A stretch of DNA of 64,000 nt, taken from NCBI GenBank assembly GCA_019095985.1, contig CM032664.1, positions 28,346,871 through 28,410,870 of the forward strand. Reading direction: 5' to 3'. Shown here piece after piece: positions 24,601-32,523 of this stretch. The stretch is from Streblospio benedicti. Taxonomy: Eukaryota; Annelida; Polychaeta; Spionida; Spionidae. The first letter of the stretch is position 1; each line of letters starts with the position of its first letter. The position numbers and the translations under genes were made by a program. Below the pieces are notes generated by a model. The model was not told the origin of the DNA, did no database searches, and saw only the letters and a program-made list of their open reading frames with translations.

Positions 24601-26402
24601 TACTTCAAAGTGTAGCGGCATTTTTATAGATTAAAAAGTCTGAAAAATGGCTATGTCCCCATGTCATTTTAAGGTCTCGAGTTGTTTTGCTCTCCAAGGC
24701 ATTCTGCTCCTGTCCATTCATCTTGTACTAAGTGAGAATCCAATTACCCTTTGCCGATGTTCATGCTGATATATTACTCGACTTGCTTGCCACGCTAGTG
24801 ACAACGTTGTCACAGTTTTAAAATGCAACATTGCAACTTTCTGTTACACATCAGCGGACAAAAGGTCAATCTACTATAATACACTAACACCTCAAATTAA
24901 AACAACTTCGAGATATATATAGATCATGTCTTACCTCATCTGTAAATTTTAACCAGGGCACACATAGATATTTTACTTTTAATGAAACACTCTGAGGAAT
25001 ATCTAGTGTTTTGTAACAACCATCTCAAGATTTAAACTTTACTATAGATCTTAATTATTCACACCCACCTTTAGTCGCATAACTTCCTTTAACCAAAACG
25101 GATTTCTATAAAAGTAACACCATTTGGTGCAGAATTGGGAAGGGTAAATAAAATCCATGGCAAAATAACTCAAATGGTTGTACACATTAATAACTCCAAT
25201 CGTTGTATACATTTCAACATACTGAAGCGTCGGTGTATATTTTCCTTAAACTTTACAGAGTGTAGTACTTTGTGTGTCATAGTGTTGCGTCAAACGTGTC
25301 TCACTCATGTAATATTTTCTAGAGGGGTCAAAGTGCATAGTGTCATATATCATGTATGTTTTGACCTACCTGGGTACACAAGTTCACATGTTCTTGAAAA
25401 CTGCTATTTTCATGGTGTAAATAATAAAGAGACAGACAATAGTATTGATTGACATAATATCTTTCAAATTTTCAATGACTTCAATCACGGGACCTACGTG
25501 TACATCTTTTCGGTAGCCAAAACGTGTATATTATGATTATCACATCTCCCTTGTGACAAAATCACCACTTCATATATTCACTGGCAGATTCTCTAACCCA
25601 AAGAAAACCCTATCTAATGAATTAACGCACCTCTTCCTCTCCGTAAACTAAGCTATCAGTTTGGTTCCTGGCTCGATTCTTTACTTCAGCAGAAAAGTTC
25701 TTGTACTCTTGACTGTCTGGTTTACGGAGTGTCACAGTCATCAGAGATTCATACGCCTTCTCCGCCTTTGCATTTCTTTCATCTGTGTCATTTTCTCTGA
25801 ACCAAGGCTGTTCTATTTGAGCTTTACTGAAATATATAAGAAGCGCAAACCATCTACATGTACCTGAAACTGGATTTATGAGATGATATTGGAGTCTTCC
25901 ACATCAGACTCCACATACCAGTACACCTAGGGACAGCATATTATTAGTTTCAATTCTTTCCTCTTTAAATTTTATCTTACATGTACATGTAGCATGTGTA
26001 GGAATCTTACAATAACTAGACTGTACATAGTGTATATTTTTGCAATAACTGAAACGATGTACCGTACATGTAGCAAAATTCTGAATATTATACAAATCAT
26101 ATTAGTTTCTCATTTAAAACGCAAACTTAAAAGGGTAATTAAATAATTAAAAAATATCTAAAATGTTGAGTTATCAGAATTACAATTATTAAAATTGTAA
26201 AATACATGTAAAATGAAGGGAAAGCATTCTTTGTTGGGGTTGAGGTAAATGCGGCCAACTATAAAAAAAAATAGAGATATTTTTACCTACCTGCTGAAGA
26301 GATCGATGTTAAAAAAGACATATTCTCCGTTGTCAAACTTGAGTTCCGCGGCTTTGATCATGATCTCTCGAACAGAGTCTGGGGAAGCACACAGCACAAC
26401 AA
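316..26402 (-). CDS. Natriuretic-peptide-receptor-type membrane guanylyl cyclase, partial (13 internal exons)
   Basis: Family role: a plasma-membrane receptor that binds a peptide outside the cell and makes cGMP from GTP inside. Thirteen exons with GT-AG borders and matching phases give 520 codons. In order they encode the second half of the ANF-receptor ligand-binding fold (with [10 protein letters not shown]), a juxtamembrane cysteine pair (KCGFDGSGC), one hydrophobic helix ([20 protein letters not shown]), and a kinase-homology domain. That domain has [13 protein letters not shown] in place of HRD, DFG and TAPELLR. HGN lacks the catalytic Asp, as is normal for the pseudokinase of this family. 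The order and motifs match vertebrate NPR1/NPR2 closely. NPR3 is excluded because the kinase-homology domain is present. The 5' end (signal peptide, first half of ectodomain) and 3' end (rest of pseudokinase, cyclase) are not seen here. No frameshift or stop was found. Exon coordinates are listed separately. Confidence 0.95.
1690..1834 (+). repeat. SINE 3' body, tRNA head missing
   Basis: Shares GTGTTGAGTAAACTCA, then AAATAAGTACAGGTCAGGC, then AAGTGATGAGCACC with the fuller SINE at 27747-28000. Order and spacing are the same but many bases differ. The tRNA-like promoter part is absent, so this is a 5'-truncated, old copy. Confidence 0.6.
2930..3947. mobile_element. PIF/Harbinger-like non-autonomous DNA transposon, 1018 bp
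   Basis: Inverted ends of about 70 bp read TTTCACATGGCCGAT then CTAGCTCCAGATC and CCAAAAGA, in both directions, with a few mismatches. TAA flanks both sides (2927-2929 and 3948-3950), the 3-bp target expected for PIF/Harbinger. Internal open segments (2890-3360 minus, 3518-3790 plus) do not resemble a full transposase. It is either a deletion derivative or an element with a degraded second gene. Confidence 0.65.
4974..5139 (-). CDS. Guanylyl cyclase receptor exon 12 of 13 seen (pseudo-catalytic loop, DFG)
   Basis: 166 nt, acceptor AACACTTTAG, donor GTATCAG. It encodes [20 protein letters not shown], then [20 protein letters not shown], then an acidic His/Glu-rich loop ending in YQYYK. HGN replaces HRD, so the phosphotransfer Asp is missing, as in all known members. 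The metal-binding DFG is kept; human NPR1 has DYG. Confidence 0.96.
5896..5956. mobile_element. Micro-MITE, hAT type, 61 bp, copy 1
   Basis: Starts CACCCTGAATATC and ends GATATAGAGTG, so the ends are imperfect inverted repeats. It is flanked on both sides by a perfect 8-bp direct repeat AGTGGTCC (5888-5895 and 5957-5964). An 8-bp target duplication fits hAT. A second copy lies at 17310-17390. Confidence 0.75.
6092..6163 (-). CDS. Guanylyl cyclase receptor exon 11 of 13 seen (kinase-homology C-lobe start)
   Basis: 72 nt, phase 0 at both ends, acceptor CTATGTTTAG, donor GTAAGTACC. It encodes [20 protein letters not shown] and DIVR. This matches NPR1 [24 protein letters not shown]. Too short for a standard open-reading-frame list, but phase and homology fix both borders. 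Confidence 0.94.
6527..6631 (-). CDS. Guanylyl cyclase receptor exon 10 of 13 seen (kinase-homology hinge)
   Basis: 105 nt, phase 0 at both ends, acceptor TTTTTCCAG, donor GTAAGTAC. It encodes [20 protein letters not shown] followed by [15 protein letters not shown]. Alignment with NPR1 [35 protein letters not shown] is nearly ungapped. Confidence 0.96.
6961..7281. mobile_element. Long-TIR element with tRNA-like core, copy 1
   Basis: Outer arms are about 40 bp and inverted (CAATTCTACTCTTACTG then GCAAGCAAGCTCCTAC; the reverse complement is at 7241-7281). The core at 7060-7130, on the minus strand, contains GAGTTCGAATCC, a Pol III B-box, inside a tRNA-3'-half-like sequence. The same element occurs at 38931-39175 with the core in the opposite orientation, and in decayed form near 23829. 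Confidence 0.65.
7401..7478 (-). CDS. Guanylyl cyclase receptor exon 9 of 13 seen (VAIK lysine)
   Basis: 78 nt, phase 0 at both ends, acceptor TTGCACTTCAG, donor GTGAGTA. It encodes [20 protein letters not shown] and LMEFKR. The VAIK motif keeps the ATP-contacting Lys (NPR1: [23 protein letters not shown]). Confidence 0.94.
7857..8393. mobile_element. MITE with GC-rich inverted ends, about 535 bp
   Basis: The left end (CGTAACACGGGTTATCGTGA, CCCCGG, CCGTGAAA) is mirrored at the right end (TTTCACGGCACCCCGGGGCA, then CCCGGGTTACCGCG). A second internal pair is CCCCAGCATGCCATGA and CGACATGCTGGGG. GC content at the ends is far above the surroundings. The target duplication is not clear. Confidence 0.5.
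8513..8611 (-). CDS. Guanylyl cyclase receptor exon 8 of 13 seen (kinase-homology N-lobe)
   Basis: 99 nt, phase 0 at both ends, acceptor TCTCTTTCAG, donor GTAAGTAAC. It encodes [20 protein letters not shown] followed by [13 protein letters not shown]. It corresponds to NPR1 [25 protein letters not shown]. With the previous exon it forms the Ser/Thr-rich stretch that is phosphorylated in vertebrate receptors. Confidence 0.93.
9317..9447 (+). repeat. Short tandem repeat, about 54-bp unit, 2.5 copies
   Basis: Successive blocks each begin TGGAATAA, continue with an ACAGGGTGGCAATTTACGGA-like segment, and then AAAAATAAATAAGAGT. Units start near 9317, 9370 and 9425, with the third incomplete. Copies differ at several bases. 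Confidence 0.6.
9597..10179. mobile_element. TIR element, 583 bp, with perfect 25-bp ends
   Basis: Positions 9597-9621 (CTGATTCCGTCAGAAGGATA then CAGAA) are the exact reverse complement of 10155-10179. Weaker complementarity continues inward (ACGAAAC, TTACG-rich blocks). No open reading frame of note, so it is non-autonomous. The flanking duplication is ambiguous, so the superfamily is not assigned. Confidence 0.6.
10382..10502. repeat. Hairpin-forming inverted repeat, about 120 bp
   Basis: Left arm (TAGATAAATAGAGG, ACACACCTCCAGTGAGAT) pairs with the right arm (ATCTCACGGGAGGTGCGTTT, TATTTATCTC) around a loop of about 46 bases. It is probably a small foldback element. Confidence 0.5.
10817..12217. 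mobile_element. Mutator-like DNA transposon, 1401 bp, perfect 16-bp TIRs and 9-bp TSD
   Basis: Left end CACTCTCTACGAGAGG (10817-10832) and right end CCTCTCGTAGAGAGTG (12202-12217) are perfect inverted repeats. GAAATAATG is duplicated at 10808-10816 and 12218-12226. The related repeat copy at 48.5 kb has a single uninterrupted GAAACGATG at this site, so it acts as an empty-site reference. A 9-bp duplication fits Mutator-like elements. Short open segments (10851-11090, 11531-11809 plus) are not recognisable as transposase, so it is probably non-autonomous. It contains a 23-bp palindrome (11599-11621), a large foldback (11968-12108) and an A-rich tract (12152-12197). Confidence 0.75.
11968..12108. 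repeat. GC-rich foldback palindrome, about 140 bp
   Basis: The left arm (GGGCTCGTTCTTGGGGTGTA, TCACGGCTCGCC) pairs with the right arm (GGCTCGCCGTGATACGCCCC, AAGAACTTGCCC) at the core. Pairing continues outward through AACATTGATT and AATCAATGTT to the ACGGGTT and AACTCACCC-like edges. The loop is only a few bases (CTTC). Confidence 0.65.
12607..12672 (+). repeat. (GTTA)n microsatellite, about 16 units
   Basis: An uninterrupted run of the tetranucleotide GTTA/TTAG, 66 bp long, inside repeat copy A. The related copy at 50.3 kb has only a single GTTAGAAA at this place, so the array grew after the copies separated. Confidence 0.95.
14050..14538. mobile_element. TIR MITE, 489 bp, next to a receptor exon
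   Basis: The left end (GGCTTAAAAGCC, then CACTGCTAAAACTTCATCAA, ACTGTAT) is mirrored at the right end (ATACAGTTTGATGTAGTTTT, AGCGTTGCAG, GGTTTAAGCC). The right end stops about 30 bp before the splice donor of the exon at 14570-14693. The open segment 14295-14564 falls inside it and is not a host gene. Confidence 0.6.
14570..14693 (-). CDS. Guanylyl cyclase receptor exon 7 of 13 seen (start of kinase-homology domain)
   Basis: 124 nt, acceptor TCTTTTTCAG, donor GTAAGTT. It encodes [20 protein letters not shown], then [20 protein letters not shown] and R. This matches NPR1 [20 protein letters not shown]...GSRLTLSG. The WR(V/I)(K/R)W(D/E)(D/E) motif is a hallmark of these receptors. A TIR transposon (14050-14538) ends about 30 bp past the donor inside the next intron. 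Confidence 0.94.
15907..15991 (-). CDS. Guanylyl cyclase receptor exon 6 of 13 seen (transmembrane)
   Basis: 85 nt, acceptor TTTTTTCAG, donor GTAAGT. It encodes EPFPEY, then a hydrophobic run of about 23 residues ([20 protein letters not shown]), then VY, so the exon is essentially the single membrane-spanning helix. It is phase 1 at entry and phase 2 at exit. It aligns with NPR1 [23 protein letters not shown]. Confidence 0.94.
17310..17390. mobile_element. Micro-MITE, hAT type, 81 bp, copy 2
   Basis: Same ends as the copy at 5896 (CACCCTGAATATCAAGGGCT at the left; GCCACCAGCCGATAT then AGAGTG at the right), but with about 20 extra bases in the middle. It is flanked by a perfect 8-bp duplication AATTTTGT (17302-17309 and 17391-17398). 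It lies just downstream of the galactosyltransferase gene. Confidence 0.75.
17666..18823 (-). CDS. Beta-1,3-galactosyltransferase-like glycosyltransferase (GT31), single exon
   Basis: A 385-residue protein with no intron. It is a type II Golgi enzyme by family, transferring a hexose or N-acetylhexosamine from a UDP-sugar in beta-1,3 linkage. A short cytoplasmic tail is followed by a signal anchor (about residues 12-31), a stem, and then the Galactosyl_T domain (about 125-375). Visible motifs are RKTWG (144-148), [13 protein letters not shown] (188-200), the metal/UDP-binding DDDV (221-224), a [14 protein letters not shown] block (279-292), and EDVFFTGF (312-319). NDT, NIT and NLT are likely glycosylation sites. 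The first Met at 18823 directly precedes the anchor, so I chose it. The gene lies inside the receptor intron between 19518 and 15991, on the same strand. No clear AATAAA was seen just downstream. It is intact. The acceptor and donor sugars cannot be told from sequence alone. Confidence 0.92.
   Translation of the reverse strand: MRVHFCGFRVHFCMCLALAGNLIGLVLLHVWHNDTTLLTDTTKGIKPKPSRPKSKQTIASLENLVEYPRAYGTGWSVSTEDGEKITRINITAEEENLQIIFHGQSMKVNMLKVPENLCRNDTDLQYIIYVYSAPQNLKKRNVIRKTWGAEFSWNEGRKSKAIFVLGQSKNQADIEEELKIHQDIVIGDFADSYANLTLKGMLALKWVTQHCPHAKYILKVDDDVAINIRHLIPIIEELIINTDNKNHVLCALARSNKPNRKKTSHWAVPTDQLPGLTVYPPFCLGGGLYGYSMAIAHGLKEVAEQSAFFKLEDVFFTGFMMPLVSNELDITYIDIKPFISERKFGSMLFVRNSFFIGNQLVQGGISADWMLELWKKLEQRLDTDK
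19450..19517 (-). repeat. 34-bp tandem duplication at a splice donor
   Basis: In gene direction, GTAGGCCAGAGTAGCTTTGT, then ATAATTGTG and a 5-base joint, occurs twice in direct succession (19517-19484, 19483-19450). It starts exactly at the donor of the exon at 19518-19656. The core 29 bases are identical, so the event is recent. Confidence 0.85.
19518..19656 (-). CDS. Guanylyl cyclase receptor exon 5 of 13 seen (end of ectodomain)
   Basis: 139 nt, acceptor ATTTTTCAG, donor GTAGGCC. It encodes [20 protein letters not shown], then [20 protein letters not shown] and SGCPPE. The PPPD.PKCGFD...C block is the conserved juxtamembrane segment with the disulfide pair before the membrane helix. The donor lies in a 34-bp tandem duplication that supplies a second identical GTAGGCC 34 nt further on (see findings). 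Confidence 0.95.
21076..21576. mobile_element. TIR element, 501 bp
   Basis: The perfect 15-bp end AGGGAATATCTCTCA (21076-21090) is inverted at 21562-21576. Inner arms also match (CTAGCCAATGTGGCCAGTGC; the right arm carries AAGCACTAGGTTTTGGCTAG). It includes the C-rich GGGGCATGCTCCCCCAGAAA motif. No coding capacity. Confidence 0.6.
21985..22073 (+). repeat. LINE/SINE 3' tail ending in (ATT)n
   Basis: TGTGAAGCGCTTTGAGCTAT, then GCGCTATATAAATAAAGTTT and (ATT)n. This tail type is known from L2/CR1-like LINEs and the SINEs that borrow it. The upstream body is not recognisable. Confidence 0.55.
22228..22319 (-). CDS. Guanylyl cyclase receptor exon 4 of 13 seen (ligand-binding domain)
   Basis: 92 nt, acceptor TCTCTAAG, donor GTAAGTG. 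It encodes [20 protein letters not shown] followed by [10 protein letters not shown] and ends in phase 0. It matches NPR1 [29 protein letters not shown]. Confidence 0.94.
23614..23749 (-). CDS. Guanylyl cyclase receptor exon 3 of 13 seen (ligand-binding domain)
   Basis: 136 nt, acceptor CCCTTTAG, donor GTAAAT. It reads [20 protein letters not shown] and ends in [12 protein letters not shown]. It matches NPR1 VNTIPASFHDGLLLYIQAV...ENITQRMWNRSFQG. The MWNR(S/T)F motif is a strong family marker. NET, NAS, NGT and NRT are likely glycosylation sites. The exon ends with one base of a Gly codon. Confidence 0.95.
23829..23985. mobile_element. Long-TIR element with tRNA-like core, decayed copy 3
   Basis: Contains AGCAAGCAAAGTTCCTACC, ATATTGACATAT and CATAGCTGAAG, a B-box-like GGACTCAAACTCATG core, and an inverted GTCAATATCGTAGTAGG arm. 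The order matches the copies at 6961 and 38931, with many substitutions. Confidence 0.45.
24091..24483. mobile_element. TIR MITE, 393 bp
   Basis: Left TTAGAGCACTG then CACACCCAGTTTGTG; right CACGAACTGGGTGTGCAGTG then CTCTAA. The left arm has an internal duplication of TGCACACCCAGTTTGTG. The interior is AT-rich with no open frame. Confidence 0.6.
25631..25826 (-). CDS. Guanylyl cyclase receptor exon 2 of 13 seen (ligand-binding domain)
   Basis: 196 nt, acceptor TATATTTCAG, donor GTGCGT. The first base completes a Ser codon, followed by 65 full codons. It includes [20 protein letters not shown] and [20 protein letters not shown]. These align with NPR1 PWERGDGQD...[21 protein letters not shown]. 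Potential N-glycosylation sites are NDT, NFS and NQT. Confidence 0.94.
26291..26402 (-). CDS. Guanylyl cyclase receptor exon 1 of 13 seen (ligand-binding domain)
   Basis: 112 nt, acceptor TATTTCCAG, donor GTAGGT. It starts with the last two bases of a codon and ends with two. It encodes [14 protein letters not shown] and then [15 protein letters not shown]. This matches the NPR segment where the second lobe strand (VIYICSSPDA in human NPR1) precedes the DYVFFHLDIF strand. The preceding exon, which must end in phase 1, was not found. Confidence 0.92.
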
Positions 26403-27746
26403 CTGGAAATAGAAAAAAATGCCATGGGTTAAAAAGCTTGTTAAAGTTCGTCTCATTGGAGTAGGATACTCAAAAGTTTGTAAAACATAGTCCAATTTTC
26501 AAGGATTATTAGATATGGAGTTGAGTCAATATAGGATTATTTTTTTTCTCCAAATCTGACAGCTATATTTCATATAGCTTATGTTTAGACACAAACCCAT
26601 GACCACTACAACAGTGGTAACTTTAATACAGTTTATGCCTGACAATATTTAGGCCACTACATGGGGTTTGATAATGAATGTCGTGGCCCTGTGTCCATTT
26701 CTAAGACATTCCAAAATGTTTTTGCGCCACGTTTTTCCATGACATCTGCCAAGAAGATTTTGGAGCGTGTTTCATGTCCTGCAGAGTTAATGATTTTCAA
26801 TGTGTCCATTTTACAGGTTGAAATGGCTATGTACATGTAGCCATTTCACTTTTAACCCATGTAGAGTCCTATATTTCAGAAGAGGTGCACAGTAAAAATG
26901 CAATTTTGTAAAGTTGTCTCAGCACCTACAGAAACATGAAAAATATGCAAAAAATTACATAATGCTAAGAATGGTCTATGCTGACACATGCAAGCGCTTC
27001 ACATGACAAAGGGGTTACTGGTAGTTATGATATACCGGTACATGTAGAATGTGTTTACAATACACAATGTATAAACATGTATATATATAATCACACATAA
27101 AATTTGATATGTACGGTTAGATAAATATTGTATCATTGTTGCAGATATTTTCTTTTTAAATATGCTCATTAGTTCCAAAATGTTCATCAAAATAATTTGA
27201 ATACTTTTCAAATTTTTTATTCAACTTTTTTCGACTTCTGTACTTTTCAAAATATACCATTCAAAACTTTTTGTACTACACACGACACGACAATATAAGA
27301 TTGTCTCTCAATTTGATAAGTAAAATACCCTATTGTCAAAGCATTTGTGAAAGTGAACAAGAACATAATATATGATCTTTTTTTAAAATTCTGGTTGCTT
27401 AACTAATACATGTTCTGAGTGCCTTCGTTTGACTTCAAAAGTCTGTGAATACTTTTATCTGCAATTAACATGTCTGAACCCAATTTAGACAAATTTGCAA
27501 AACATCTTGGCATTTTAAAATTATCTAATTGTAGGTAGAGGTTAAGGTAGAGGTAGAGGTTAAGAACCTCCAAAGTAGAGCATCCAATGATTTTTTAAAG
27601 GAAAAATAGAAGCATCAGTCATAGAACTAACGGTATTGACCAAGTAAATGTATAAGTACTGTATGATATAAATCAATACTATTCAATGCATTTCCATGAA
27701 GCTGATTTGCATGTCCCCGGGGTTTGATGCTAACCCGGGTCATTGT

Positions 27747-28000
27747 GCTTCCGTGGCCGAGTGGCCGAGGCCGAGTTGGACTCGTGACCAGAAGGTCGTG
27801 AGTTCGATTCCCAGTCGGGTCAGATGGAAAGTGTTGAGCAAACTTACCTCTAGCAGGTTGCACACTGCTCCGTGGTACCTACACGTTAAATAGGTACAGG
27901 TCAGGCGAGTGAACACAAATGTGAGTGATTAGCAGGTCTGCACTAGGGTAGCCAAAAGATATGCTGTATGCTCCCTGGGGAGTTGAGAAAGATATAGTGT
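27747..28000 (+). repeat. tRNA-derived SINE with intact A and B boxes
   Basis: The head has TGGCCGAGTGG (27754-27764), a perfect A-box, and GTTCGATTCC (27802-27811), a B-box. The body after the head (GTGTTGAGCAAACTTACCTC, ACGTTAAATAGGTACAGGTC, GAGTGATTAGCAGG) is shared with the copies at 1690 and 28133. The tRNA part is followed by unrelated body sequence, so it is a SINE rather than a tRNA gene. Confidence 0.75.
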
Positions 28001-28132
28001 GACACGGATGCCAATGACGGGTGTAGATGTAGAGTCGTCTGATCCTTCGCGGAAGAAGACCATAAACCAGACATTTACATTACATGCATAAAAACACTTG
28101 CCTCTTTGGCGCACATAAACAGATATTCATAT

Positions 28133-28330
28133 AGGTGCTCATCACTCACATTTACAGCATTAACTATTGTGATCTATGAACTAGTGAAGAGTAGATGCCA
28201 CGGAGTAGTGTACAATTTACATGTACCATATTAGTGATGAGCTTGCTCAAGACCATCTACCAGACAATTGCAACCGACACTCAAACTCACAACCTTCTGG
28301 TCAAGTGTCTAACAATCTATCCACTCAGAT
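28133..28330 (-). repeat. tRNA-derived SINE, reverse copy
   Basis: The reverse complement gives a tRNA-like head (GCATCTGAGTGG, then ACCAGAAGGTTGTGAGTTTG), a CACTACTCCGTGGCA body, and GAGTGATGAGCACC. It is more decayed than the copy at 27747 and lies tail-to-tail with it, about 130 bp apart. Confidence 0.6.
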
Positions 28331-28339
28331 GCATAAAAA

Positions 28340-31300
28340 TAATTAATAAAGGTGGAAAGCTGTTCTTCGTAAAAAGTACCAGAGATTTACGAAAATTTAT
28401 ATCTTATCTTTGCTGAATAAATTGCTGACCAATAAAATAGATATCTGATGACTGTCTGAAAAATAAATCTATGTTTCAAAATACAAACAACCACCTGACG
28501 TAATGTAATAATTCTACAGCCGCTAAAAGAATAGATAAATATATATACATCATAACTGTCATTGAAGGGACAGCGTGGAAAAGTATTATGGAACTACTTT
28601 GAACTTCTTCAATATCTCTTTCAATTCTTTCATTTGATTCGAGTAGACATGAATTTATAAATGATCACATAGAATACAAGTTTTGTCTTATAATTGTACA
28701 TGTATTTAAAAGTTTTACCATTTGTACGCACAATTAGCAATGATGTTGATCGAATCATCAGTTCCTTGCTGACTATCTATAGTCAGGTTTGTTTCCGCCC
28801 AATCATCCGAAGGTAAAAATAGAAACAAAATGACAAACTGTCCCCAACCAATTAGAAAGGGATCCATGCATCATTCCAGGTTGAAGTTCAACGAGGAGGC
28901 AGCCAGACTTTAAAAGAGGTACATTCAGTATTCTAAAATGTCTAGTGGTCTGTAATTAAGAGGTGGTCTTACTTATAATGGGGATTCCCACTGCAAAAAA
29001 TGGCCTTATTTAATATTGCGGGTGGTTTCATTATAGATGTGGGCTTACATTGTAATTGGAGGTTCTACTGTATTTCAACTCATAAAAAAAACATGCTTGA
29101 TATCCTACAATAATTAATTCATCAAAATCATACAACACAATCGAGGAAAAATCAGAAAATATGCGTACATTTAATCATACTTTGTAGAAGTAATGACTTC
29201 TATATAAGCACCAAATATCAATGATTATGTCAGTCCGTGTGTAAGAACTATTTTCACACCCCGGTAGTCTTGGTCGTAAATTTACAGCTGCAGTGTCATT
29301 TTTCCCATTCAAGGGAAGACGTTACAAATTACACTTGTTCTGAAGTACTAATATGGAGGGTGGAGATGAATCAGAATGTGATGAATTTTGAGCATTTCAT
29401 TTTCCTTGTAATTATAGTAGTTTTTGTTGTTTTAAGCCCCCAAAAAGTTCATCTGTAAATGAAATGAAGGGGAAAATTGTCATTGAAATAGTCACAAGCC
29501 CATAATTATTTTTTATATTTGATAATTTCCTAATGAGTCAAAAGTTGAATAACTTGAGACATAATTTTAGCTCTTTTTAAACTTGACAAAGTCCAGTCCA
29601 TCTGGAGAATCAATGTTTTCTGGTCAAACATTATACATTGATTTCTAATCATCTCATTATAATAAATGAATGATTTAATATAACCATATCAATGAACTAA
29701 AAATGAAATCAACCATAGAAAGTCATTATCAAAATAGAATGTGTTTCGCTGAAGTCCTATATATACGATGTATCTTCATCCGCAAACAAATTCAAATGCC
29801 ACGAACAATTGCGAGGCATAATTAGAAGCTTTCTAGTAAAACTCCAGTTTGACAGGCATGAATATTAATCACGGACAATTTACTGTGCTGAAGCGATTCA
29901 GAAATAGATTGGAATAGAATGAGATCAACACATACCATGTCCGTTGGTTGGTAATTTAGTAAATAACCATAACTAAAATATCATGGATGATTATTGAGAA
30001 CATCTGACTCTAGCATAAGAGTTTGATCAGGGATTGATCATCATTACCTATTCAGGGCTGGAGTCATTTGGCTTTGACAAAGTATGACACGTTAGTAATA
30101 TGTTAACCTCCCGTTAATGTTTGTAAAAGTTGATCATCATTTAAACGCCTTGCTTCAATCAAGTTTGAACACTGAGTGATCCCTCCCAGCCCTCTCACAC
30201 TCAGATCTATTACATAAGTTTACAAAATCTTTGAGTGTTCTGATTCTCTGAATACATGAGTTAGAACAGGAAAGTTACATTAATACTGATTTACCATAAA
30301 TACTGAAAAATACAGTATTATTCACATTGATAATAAAGTCATCACAACAAAATGTGCATAAAATGTTGCCAATTCACCATAAGAATTGAGCACTCTCCCC
30401 CCAACAAAGAATTAACATAGAACACCCTCCCTCTCATCACCTTTCAACATTGAGCGCATCCACCCTCAAAACAAATGACCTTCCCTCACCCACCATGCTA
30501 TTAATGATGATCAGCTTCTAAGAGTTTCGTCAGGAAAAAAAAGAAGCCTTCTATGGAATGTTTATAGGTTAGACAGATGGATCTATTTGTTTTGGACACC
30601 CTAATTGGTGTGTACAGGAAAAGCATACTCTTTCTGACAAGAGATATATATGCCTTTCAATTATTTGTCAAAATATCATGAGACATGTCAACACTAAGTG
30701 GATTGTGAATGGACAGTGTACATACATGGAGATTAGCTTGACGTGCATTACCTCTTAAAAGAATTAGTGGAAGGCAAAAATGAGTTAAAGCCCCAGTCTG
30801 ACAGTTATGAATGTCATCCCCCTCAGTTTTAAAGTGATGCAGCTTTTACAATTCTGTAGATGAAAAATATAAGGTGAAGAAAGATTTTCATACCACAAAA
30901 AGTAGCAAAAAATTAATGATCAAATAAGCCTCTGTGACGAGACAATTAGGGAAACAACAAATACTACATGTAACAAATTCCCAGGCTGTTTCGGCTTCAA
31001 CGTTCATGAATGTGTGAGCCCAGCATTAATACACCTTTTGCAAATGAATCGTGAGCAACAAGTAAAATTTCATTCATGAAAGCAGAAATGGAAAAATTGT
31101 TTGCTTTTTACCGAAAAATTGTTGTAATTTAATAAAAATGGAAAGTGTATTCACGTGTTGTATGCATGAAAACATGAAAGTGCATTTATTTCATTGCTTA
31201 ATTGAACAACTCGATTAGTGTTATACAATAACATAATGGATTTTTTTTTCATAAAAATATTTGTCATAACAATTGATAATTAGTGATATGACATGTGATT

Positions 31301-31740
31301 CAACGGAATTGAAATTTTGTTATTTTCATAGTAAAAGTAACAGCAAGAAATAATGGTACATGTATTTTTTAGGGCTTTACTTATTAATACTTAATATGAT
31401 ATACAGGTATATATTCATAATAAAAGTTAAATGTCTTTTAAATATTCAGGATACAGGATGTTTTCAGGACATTATAAATTCAGAAGAGAGACACAAATTC
31501 AATTTATTATGGTCATTTTTGCTGTCTTTCACTTTGATGCTTTGATTACTATAGGTACAAGAGTAGGCCTATTAGATGTCAAAGCTGAAATTGAGCATGC
31601 TTGTGTCAAAGGTGGGTGGTGGAAATTTTGTGGTATTTGTAGGACAGCCTTTTGTTTCTATTGTTCACTAAAATAGTTATAAAGCATGAAGTATATAGTC
31701 TATATTTCTGCATAATAAAGAGAACTTTAACATCTATTCA
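28340..31740. other. No gene seen
   Basis: AT-rich DNA with only a probable pogo-type MITE fragment (28905-29075, ending GGAGGTTCTACTGTA). All open frames are short and lack codon bias or recognisable domains. Confidence 0.7.
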
Positions 31741-31742
31741 TA

Positions 31743-31921
31743 GGCAGATCCAGTAGGGCGTGCCCCCGGCGCCCGCCCCCCCCCCCCACCCACCCCCGCT
31801 TTTTCCCACCAAAATACTTCATTTTCGTAGGGTTTGTGGCATGTCCGCCATCGATCGCGCGTACGAAACCCATGAAATCTCTTGAGTGCGCACCCCCCTT
31901 TTCCAAAAACCTGGATCTGCC
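31743..31921. mobile_element. MITE with GGCAGATCCAG ends, copy 1
   Basis: GGCAGATCCAG at the left and CTGGATCTGCC at the right are perfect 11-bp inverted ends. The interior has long C runs and CGATCGCGCG. The right half matches the copy ending at 41212. Confidence 0.65.
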
Positions 31922-32523
31922 ATTGGTCTACAAAAAAGGTCATTGCGATACGCATTTATTACATCTACAAGTTTCAAGGCTCCATAGATACTACATGTAT
32001 TCACATGTCAACCATTTCAGTGCTTCAAACTAGGGTGATGGTGGTGTATAAGGAAGAGTGATTTTGTGAAGATGCCAAAGAGGAGGCCACTTACATGTAC
32101 ATGTATATCCACTGTTCATGTTCGATGTGCATTTGGTCAAAGCTCATGCGGAGACCCAACTAATTCACAAACACAATCAACATGATGAATAGTTTCAGCA
32201 TGATTTGATGAACAATATTGTAACAATATTGGATACACGTTTTTAATTGTTATATGAACATAACTATCTCTCTATATCTGATTTACTAAAAGATTTTGTT
32301 TGATTTGCTTTTGATTTGAATATTATAACACATACATGTGACATTCTTTACTGGCAACAACAAAAACAAGGGCTATAAAGGCCGAATTTAATGAGTTACA
32401 TTAACCAAGAAAAATAACTTCCCCCAGACAAATCAACACTTTTGTTATAACTAACTATTCATATATCATACAGACACATGGTTAAGTAAATCTGGCAGTA
32501 AGTCAAACATGTATAACACTATA

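Noticed and set aside
27747-27821. A functional tRNA gene
   Set aside because: A and B boxes are present, but the stems pair poorly and the sequence runs into a body shared with other copies, so it is a SINE head.
31734-32033. Overlapping small proteins rich in Gly/Arg or Pro
   Set aside because: They are translations of the GGCAGATCCAG MITE with its C/G runs.
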